Shown here in pieces: positions 59,595 through 64,000 of a stretch of 64,000 nt of DNA. This DNA comes from Cellulomonas sp. URHD0024 (GTDB taxonomy: Bacteria > Actinomycetota > Actinomycetes > Actinomycetales > Cellulomonadaceae). Below the pieces are notes generated by a model. It saw only the letters and a list, made by a program, of their open reading frames with translations. It did no database searches and was not told the DNA's origin. How positions within the stretch are numbered: the first letter of the stretch is position 1; every line of letters begins with the position of its first letter. Location: contig NZ_AUEW01000009.1 in assembly GCF_000426185.1 (NCBI RefSeq), forward strand, positions 141,910 through 205,909. Reading direction: 5' to 3'. The translations under genes were made by a program, and so were the position numbers.

Positions 59595-61994
59595 TCAGAC
59601 GACGGCGAGCGCGTCGCGGATGGTGAGGCGGGACGCACGGCGGGCCGCCCCGGCCGAGGCGAGGCCAGAGCCCAAGAGCGTCAGGACGGTCCACAGGAGG
59701 ACCGCTGCCGGAGCGATGGACAACGGCAGCGCCTGACCGAAGGCGCTGCGGCCGAAGAAAGCGGCGAACGCCGCCGAGACCGGCACCGAGATGGCTATGG
59801 CGACAACCAGGCCGGCCAGGCCGACCAGCACGCCCTCGGTGACAACGAGTCCGCGTACGGCCCTGTCGGTCGCGCCGAGGACCTGCATGATTGCGAACTC
59901 GCGGGTCCGTTCGGTCACCGAGGTGCTCTGCGCAGAAGCGAGTCCGAGCAGGGCGGTCGCCGCAATGAGAAGGGAGATCGCAACGAGCGCCTCGATCAGC
60001 ACGAAGACGTGGCCGTCGAGGGCGGAATGCAGGTCGTCGGTGGTGAGGCCCTGCTCCACCTGGAAGTTGGCGTCATCGAGTGCCTGCTCCACCGAGGCGA
60101 GGATCGCGCGGCGGGCGGGCGGGTCCTGCGCATCGGTGACCGCACGAACCATTCGGGCAGCCGTCGTGGGGGCAGTGGCCTGGGCGACGTAGGCAGCGCC
60201 CTGCGTTCCGAAGTCCGACGCGATGCCGACGACGTGCCAGCGGGTCGTGCGTCCCTCGACCGACAGCGCGATCGTGTCCCCGACTGTGGTGCCTGGCGCC
60301 TGTTGGGTGATCGCTGCGGTGTTGAGGACGATCGCGTCGCTGTCACCCGGCCGTAGCCATCGACCGGCACGCATCGGAAGGGTGATCAGCGAAGTGCCGG
60401 GCGGCGGCGCCATGAGCATGAAGCTTCCATGGCCGTCGTCGGGGTAGACGTGTGAGGTGTCGATGCGACCATCGACGGCAATGCTCACCGGTATGCGGGC
60501 CCATGCCTCGGCGTCGCGGACGCCCGGGACCGCACGCACGACGTCGGCGACCCCGTCGGGTGGCGCATCGGCGGCGAGCCGCACCTCGACGTCGTAGTGC
60601 CGGTTGTCCACGCCAGTCTGTACGAGCTGCGTCCAAGCCCGCGCCGAGTTGAGGCCGGTCATGAACGCAACCCCGGCGACGGTCAGCAGACCGACTGCGA
60701 GTACGAGCCGGACGGGTCGGCGCGCCAGGCCACGGATCGCCATCGCCTCGGTCCGTCCCAACCCAGGCAGGCGGCCCAGACGCGCCCCCAGCCGTCCGAC
60801 CCTGCCCGCCGGGTTGCTGCCGTGGTCATCGATGGCGTCGCGCACCGTTCGCCGGCTGCCTCGCACCAGAGGCGGCAGGCTCACCAGGACGGGAACACCC
60901 AGGCCCGCCACGAGCACAATGGCGAGCACCCACCCCGGCACCGATGACGATGACACGTCAAGGTTGAGCAGGTCACCGGCGGCCCCGGCCATCGCCCGCC
61001 CAAGCAGCACGCCCGGATACACCGCGACAGCGGTGGCCACGAGGGCGATGGCCGCGACCATGGTCAGGTACATGCCGAGCACCTGGCCCGTTCGGGCACC
61101 TATGGCCTTCATGGCACCGATCTGGCGCACCTGACCGGCGACCATGCCGCCCAGCATCGTCGCGACGAGCACGGAGCTCAGTAGCAGAGCGACAAACCCG
61201 AACGCGAGCAGGACCGTACCGACGGTGGTCATCTGCCCGTAGTGCGGATGGCGCAGTGGCGGTGGGACGTCGATCGCGGTGACGCGCCCGCCCAGCGCGG
61301 ACGCGACGCGCTGCGCGACGGGCTCGACGGCGGCTGGGTCGCCGCTAGGTCCTGCGGTGTCACCGACCGCGATCTTCAGCTCCGTGAGGGTGGAGGATCG
61401 TCCCAGGAGCTCGAGTGCACTAGTGGTGACCTGGGCATAGGCGGTCCGCTCCTGTGCCGCCGGTGCGACACCGGGGTCGTGCACGGAACCTGCGACTGTC
61501 ATCGTCATCGTCGCCCCGCCAGGGACGCGCACCTCGATCGGGTCGCCTAGTCGGACGCCGAGGTAGGGCAGGGCTGTCCGCTCGAGGAAGACACCCCGCG
61601 GGTCAGGGGGCCAGATGCCGTCCTCGACGCTGACGCTGCTGAGCCGGCGCGGGTCGTCGGGCGCGCTGACGAACAGGAGCAGCGGTTGCCAGCCGCCGTC
61701 GCCGACGCGGACACGTGCCAGGACCTGGTCGCGAGCGATGGCGTCCATCACCCCGGGCTGGTCCTTCGCGACGACGACATCCTTCTGCGTCACGCCCCCA
61801 GGCACGTGAAGCGTGGCCGATGCGGGGTTGCCCGCCAGGTAGTTGTCGGAGATCTCTCGGCGCAGGATCGACTGGGCGGTCAAGAATGCGGCGACGAGTG
61901 TCACGCTCAGTGCGATCGCGGCCACCATCCCGAGCACACGCAGCCGGACGGACCAGACGTCGCGCGCGATCTTGCGCCACCGCAGCCGGCTCAT
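59595..61994 (-). CDS. FtsX/MacB-type ABC transporter permease
   Basis: A 799-residue membrane protein with one N-terminal helix (about 18-40), a large extracytoplasmic domain, three helices around residues 245-360, a second extracytoplasmic domain and three further helices near the C-terminus, the duplicated FtsX layout (KAIGARTGQVLGMYLTM and MQVLGATDRAVRGLVV mark the two cores). The ATG overlaps the ATPase stop. It probably exports a lipophilic compound, peptide or antibiotic, or works in mechanotransmission. Confidence 0.92.
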   Translation of the reverse strand: MSRLRWRKIARDVWSVRLRVLGMVAAIALSVTLVAAFLTAQSILRREISDNYLAGNPASATLHVPGGVTQKDVVVAKDQPGVMDAIARDQVLARVRVGDGGWQPLLLFVSAPDDPRRLSSVSVEDGIWPPDPRGVFLERTALPYLGVRLGDPIEVRVPGGATMTMTVAGSVHDPGVAPAAQERTAYAQVTTSALELLGRSSTLTELKIAVGDTAGPSGDPAAVEPVAQRVASALGGRVTAIDVPPPLRHPHYGQMTTVGTVLLAFGFVALLLSSVLVATMLGGMVAGQVRQIGAMKAIGARTGQVLGMYLTMVAAIALVATAVAVYPGVLLGRAMAGAAGDLLNLDVSSSSVPGWVLAIVLVAGLGVPVLVSLPPLVRGSRRTVRDAIDDHGSNPAGRVGRLGARLGRLPGLGRTEAMAIRGLARRPVRLVLAVGLLTVAGVAFMTGLNSARAWTQLVQTGVDNRHYDVEVRLAADAPPDGVADVVRAVPGVRDAEAWARIPVSIAVDGRIDTSHVYPDDGHGSFMLMAPPPGTSLITLPMRAGRWLRPGDSDAIVLNTAAITQQAPGTTVGDTIALSVEGRTTRWHVVGIASDFGTQGAAYVAQATAPTTAARMVRAVTDAQDPPARRAILASVEQALDDANFQVEQGLTTDDLHSALDGHVFVLIEALVAISLLIAATALLGLASAQSTSVTERTREFAIMQVLGATDRAVRGLVVTEGVLVGLAGLVVAIAISVPVSAAFAAFFGRSAFGQALPLSIAPAAVLLWTVLTLLGSGLASAGAARRASRLTIRDALAVV

Positions 61995-62704
61995 CGGACA
62001 ACCGTCTCGGCGACGCCGAGCGTGGCGCCAGCGTCACGCGGTTGGGCGATACGACCGTCGGCGAGCGTTACCTGCCGGTTCGCGAACCTGGACACGTCGT
62101 GCTCGTGCGTGACCATCACGATGGTCCGCCCCTCCGCGGCCAGACCGGCGAACAGCTCCAGCACGTGGTCGCCCGTCGAACGGTCGAGGTTGCCCGTCGG
62201 CTCGTCGGCGAGCAGGACCGGGGGATCGTTCGCGAGCGCCCGGGCTATGGCGGCACGCTGCTGTTCCCCGCCGGACATCGCCTGCGGGAGCTTGTCTGCC
62301 TGGTCGGCGATCCCGACTCTTTCCAACAGCGACAGTGCACGCGCGCGCCGGTCGCTGGTCTTGTACGTGGCACAGAAGTCCATGGGGAGCATGACGTTCT
62401 CGGCCACCGTCAGCGTCGGCAGGAGCTGAAAGAACTGAAACACCAGGCCGATCGACCGCCCTCGCCAAGACGCCAGACGTGAACCGCGCAGCAGATCGAC
62501 CCTCTCCCCCGCCACGGTGATCTCACCGCCGGTCGGACGGTCGATACCCGAGAGCAGGTGGAGCAGAGTCGTCTTGCCACTGCCGGACCGCCCCACAACG
62601 GTGACAAGCTCGCCGGGACCGATATCCAGATCCGTAGGGTGCAGGGCCGTGAACCCGGCGCCGTAGGACTTGCAGGCACCGCGGACTTGGACTCGATGGA
62701 TCAT
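61991..62704 (-). CDS. MacB/LolD-type ABC exporter ATPase
   Basis: A 237-residue ATPase with Walker A GRSGSGKTT, signature MSGGEQQ, Walker B VLLADEPTGNLD and MVTHE. AGGAG precedes the ATG at 62704. It is coupled to the FtsX-type permease by an ATGA overlap, and divergent from the TetR gene. Confidence 0.94.
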   Translation of the reverse strand: MIHRVQVRGACKSYGAGFTALHPTDLDIGPGELVTVVGRSGSGKTTLLHLLSGIDRPTGGEITVAGERVDLLRGSRLASWRGRSIGLVFQFFQLLPTLTVAENVMLPMDFCATYKTSDRRARALSLLERVGIADQADKLPQAMSGGEQQRAAIARALANDPPVLLADEPTGNLDRSTGDHVLELFAGLAAEGRTIVMVTHEHDVSRFANRQVTLADGRIAQPRDAGATLGVAETVVR

Positions 62705-62711
62705 GTCTCGC

Positions 62712-62760
62712 TCTCCTGGACGTTGTGTACGTTGCTGAACACGATGTACGGTTCGGACGC
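62712..62760. promoter_or_regulatory. Divergent control region with TGTACG repeats
   Basis: The gap between the exporter and TetR genes has two TGTACG copies about 19 bases apart and an imperfect dyad CGTT-GCTG-AACACG. It is the likely operator region of the TetR regulator. Confidence 0.45.
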
Positions 62761-62833
62761 CAGAGACCATCCACAGATCGGTCGCCGGTGTCCGTTCCCG
62801 GACGGATCACGGCCAGATGTACGGGGAAGCGCC

Positions 62834-63448
62834 ATGGAGGACCGTCGACGACGCCGCACCCGGGCAGCACTTCGCAGCGCGATGGGCGCGCTCATGGTCG
62901 AGAAGGGGTACGACGCCCTCACGGTCCAGGACCTCATAGACCGTGCCGACATCGGGAGGTCGACCTTCTACTCCCACTACACCGACAAGGCGGACCTGCT
63001 CGGCGACATGCTGGCCGAGCTGCGCACGGAGCTTGAGCGGGATCCGGCCGGCGGTCCGGTGGACCGCCGGCGACCTCTCCGCTTCAGCCTGTCGATGTTC
63101 CGGCACGTCCGGGACGAACGCGAGTTGCTGCGCGCGGTCCTCGGTCGGCGCGACACACAGCGAGTCACTCACGAGATTGAGGCGATTCTGACGAGCCTGG
63201 TAGCGGCGGATCTCCAGGTCCTCGCCCGCGCCAGCGATCCTCCCCGCGTCCCGCTCGACCTGGTGGCGCAGTCTGTCGTGGCCACCTTCATGGCGGCACT
63301 GACCTGGTGGATCACTGACGGGTTTCGTCGCACACCTGAGGAGATGGACGCGCTGTTTCAGATCCTCGCAGCGCCGGGCGTCCGCGCCTCAATCCCTCCA
63401 CGAGCGTCAGACCGAGCCCGACCTGACGGAGCCGCGCTACTTGGCTGA
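62834..63448 (+). CDS. TetR-family regulator of ABC exporter
   Basis: A 204-residue TetR protein with a basic start (MEDRRRRRTRAAL), helix-turn-helix LTVQDLIDRADIGRSTFYSHYTDKADLL and a helical C-terminus. It is divergent from the ATPase gene and probably represses the exporter until its substrate binds. Confidence 0.92.
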   Translation: MEDRRRRRTRAALRSAMGALMVEKGYDALTVQDLIDRADIGRSTFYSHYTDKADLLGDMLAELRTELERDPAGGPVDRRRPLRFSLSMFRHVRDERELLRAVLGRRDTQRVTHEIEAILTSLVAADLQVLARASDPPRVPLDLVAQSVVATFMAALTWWITDGFRRTPEEMDALFQILAAPGVRASIPPRASDRARPDGAALLG

Positions 63449-63784
63449 GCCAGCAACCCAGGCGACGTCCACCATGGTTGGCTCGAATCGGCCGGGCGCA
63501 CCGATTCCCACTCGATTGACCCGCGCTTGGGACGTTGCGCCGAGCGGATCTCCTCCAGACGAGGTCAGGCAGCGCGCTCCGCAGAGGGCGGATCCTCTGT
63601 CTAGAGGTCTACGCATCCCTCGACCGTCATGCTCCGCAGGAGTAGAGCAGAGCACATCCTCCGGCCAAGACCCACCCACCCACCCACCCACCCGTGGATG
63701 GTTGTCGGGATGCATGAAGATTGACCGCGGCCGAGCGGCATGGTTTGACCAGCTGCCCTCCGGGGCTAGCCCGTCCGCCTCGAC
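63449..63784. other. Intergenic region between convergent genes
   Basis: About 335 bases between convergent genes. It contains the short tandem repeat listed at 63671. No gene was recognised; a frame through this region has no ribosome site and ends in the AraC gene. Confidence 0.4.
63671..63693. repeat. CCCA microsatellite
   Basis: About five and a half tandem CCCA units in non-coding sequence. Confidence 0.85.
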
Positions 63785-64000
63785 CTACGCGGGAGCCAGG
63801 TCCTCCGAGGCCGCCAGCCAGGCCCGTGGCGAGGACCCGATTCCCTGGGTGAACGCTCGGGAGAACGCGGCAGGCGTCGCGTAGCCGAGCGCGGTCGCCG
63901 TCCGGCCCACGGACGCCCCGGAGCGGAGCCGCTCCTGGGCGACGGTGAGGCGCCAGTTCGTCAGGTACTCGGCGGGCGGCTGGCCGACCAGCTTCCTGAA
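63785..64000 (-). CDS. AraC-family regulator (C-terminal part)
   Basis: The last 71 residues of an AraC/XylS-type helix-turn-helix domain are visible: FRKLVGQPPAEYLTNWRL, then ATALGYATPAAFSRAFTQ, the second recognition helix motif. It runs off the right edge, so the sensor part is not seen. The sensor type (cupin or other) cannot be judged. Confidence 0.9.
   Translation of the reverse strand, partial: FRKLVGQPPAEYLTNWRLTVAQERLRSGASVGRTATALGYATPAAFSRAFTQGIGSSPRAWLAASEDLAPA

Noticed and set aside
63671..63693. CCCA microsatellite as a phase-variation switch
   Set aside because: It is in the gap between convergent genes, not in a coding frame or promoter that can be identified.

Overview
The window is very GC-rich DNA with actinobacterial character. 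It has GGAGG-type ribosome binding sites, many GTG starts, ATGA/GTGA start-stop overlaps, an LPXTG-type surface protein, mycothiol-type PIG-L chemistry and a large secreted fructan-degrading inventory. A member of the Micrococcales, perhaps Cellulomonas-like, is the best guess; this is inference from gene content, not a database match. No rRNA, tRNA or CRISPR array was seen.

Region by region. 1-3962 (minus) is a polar amino-acid ABC importer (partial binding protein, ATPase, permease) joined to a GNAT acetyltransferase and an LLM flavin monooxygenase, a set that resembles sulfur-scavenging operons. 4382-5790 is a divergent HxlR regulator/quinone oxidoreductase pair around a clear inverted repeat. 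5946-12956 is a four-gene, start-stop-coupled operon: receiver, sensor kinase, HEAT-repeat membrane protein, and a glycosyltransferase fused to a glycosidase. Two PAP2 phosphatases follow (13036-14405). 14391-16262 is a large protein ending in what looks like part of a CHAT/caspase-like module. 16790-21180 holds a small secreted protein, a small hypothetical and a sortase-anchored lectin-like adhesin with CshA-type repeats.

21421-45523 is a fructan/fructose locus with two circuits. Circuit 1 (LacI at 27286-28323) covers a CUT1 sugar importer, a cytoplasmic GH32/68-like hydrolase, a divergent HisD-like dehydrogenase and probably a secreted levanase. Circuit 2 (LacI at 33399-34487) uses the perfect palindrome GACAACGTTGTC, which occurs eight times, mostly in pairs. 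It controls a Frc-type fructose importer with duplicated binding proteins, its fructokinase, an aldose epimerase, a degenerate PfkB protein and a 1627-residue secreted enzyme with two GH32 modules. Together these would cut fructan outside the cell, import the sugars, and phosphorylate fructose.

46152-50144 carries deletion scars (HAD/SDR and MaoC/crotonase junctions) around a TetR-controlled, apparently leaderless MFS exporter. 50249-51823 is a CYTH-CHAD protein. 52302-57153 has a hypothetical protein, a NarL-type two-component system and small secreted proteins, with M15 peptidase and IS3 transposase relics nearby. 57724-59227 is a compact operon of an ECF sigma factor, a PIG-L deacetylase and a previously easy-to-miss 21-residue, six-cysteine peptide followed by a strong hairpin. 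The window ends with an FtsX-type ABC exporter, its TetR regulator, and a partial AraC regulator.
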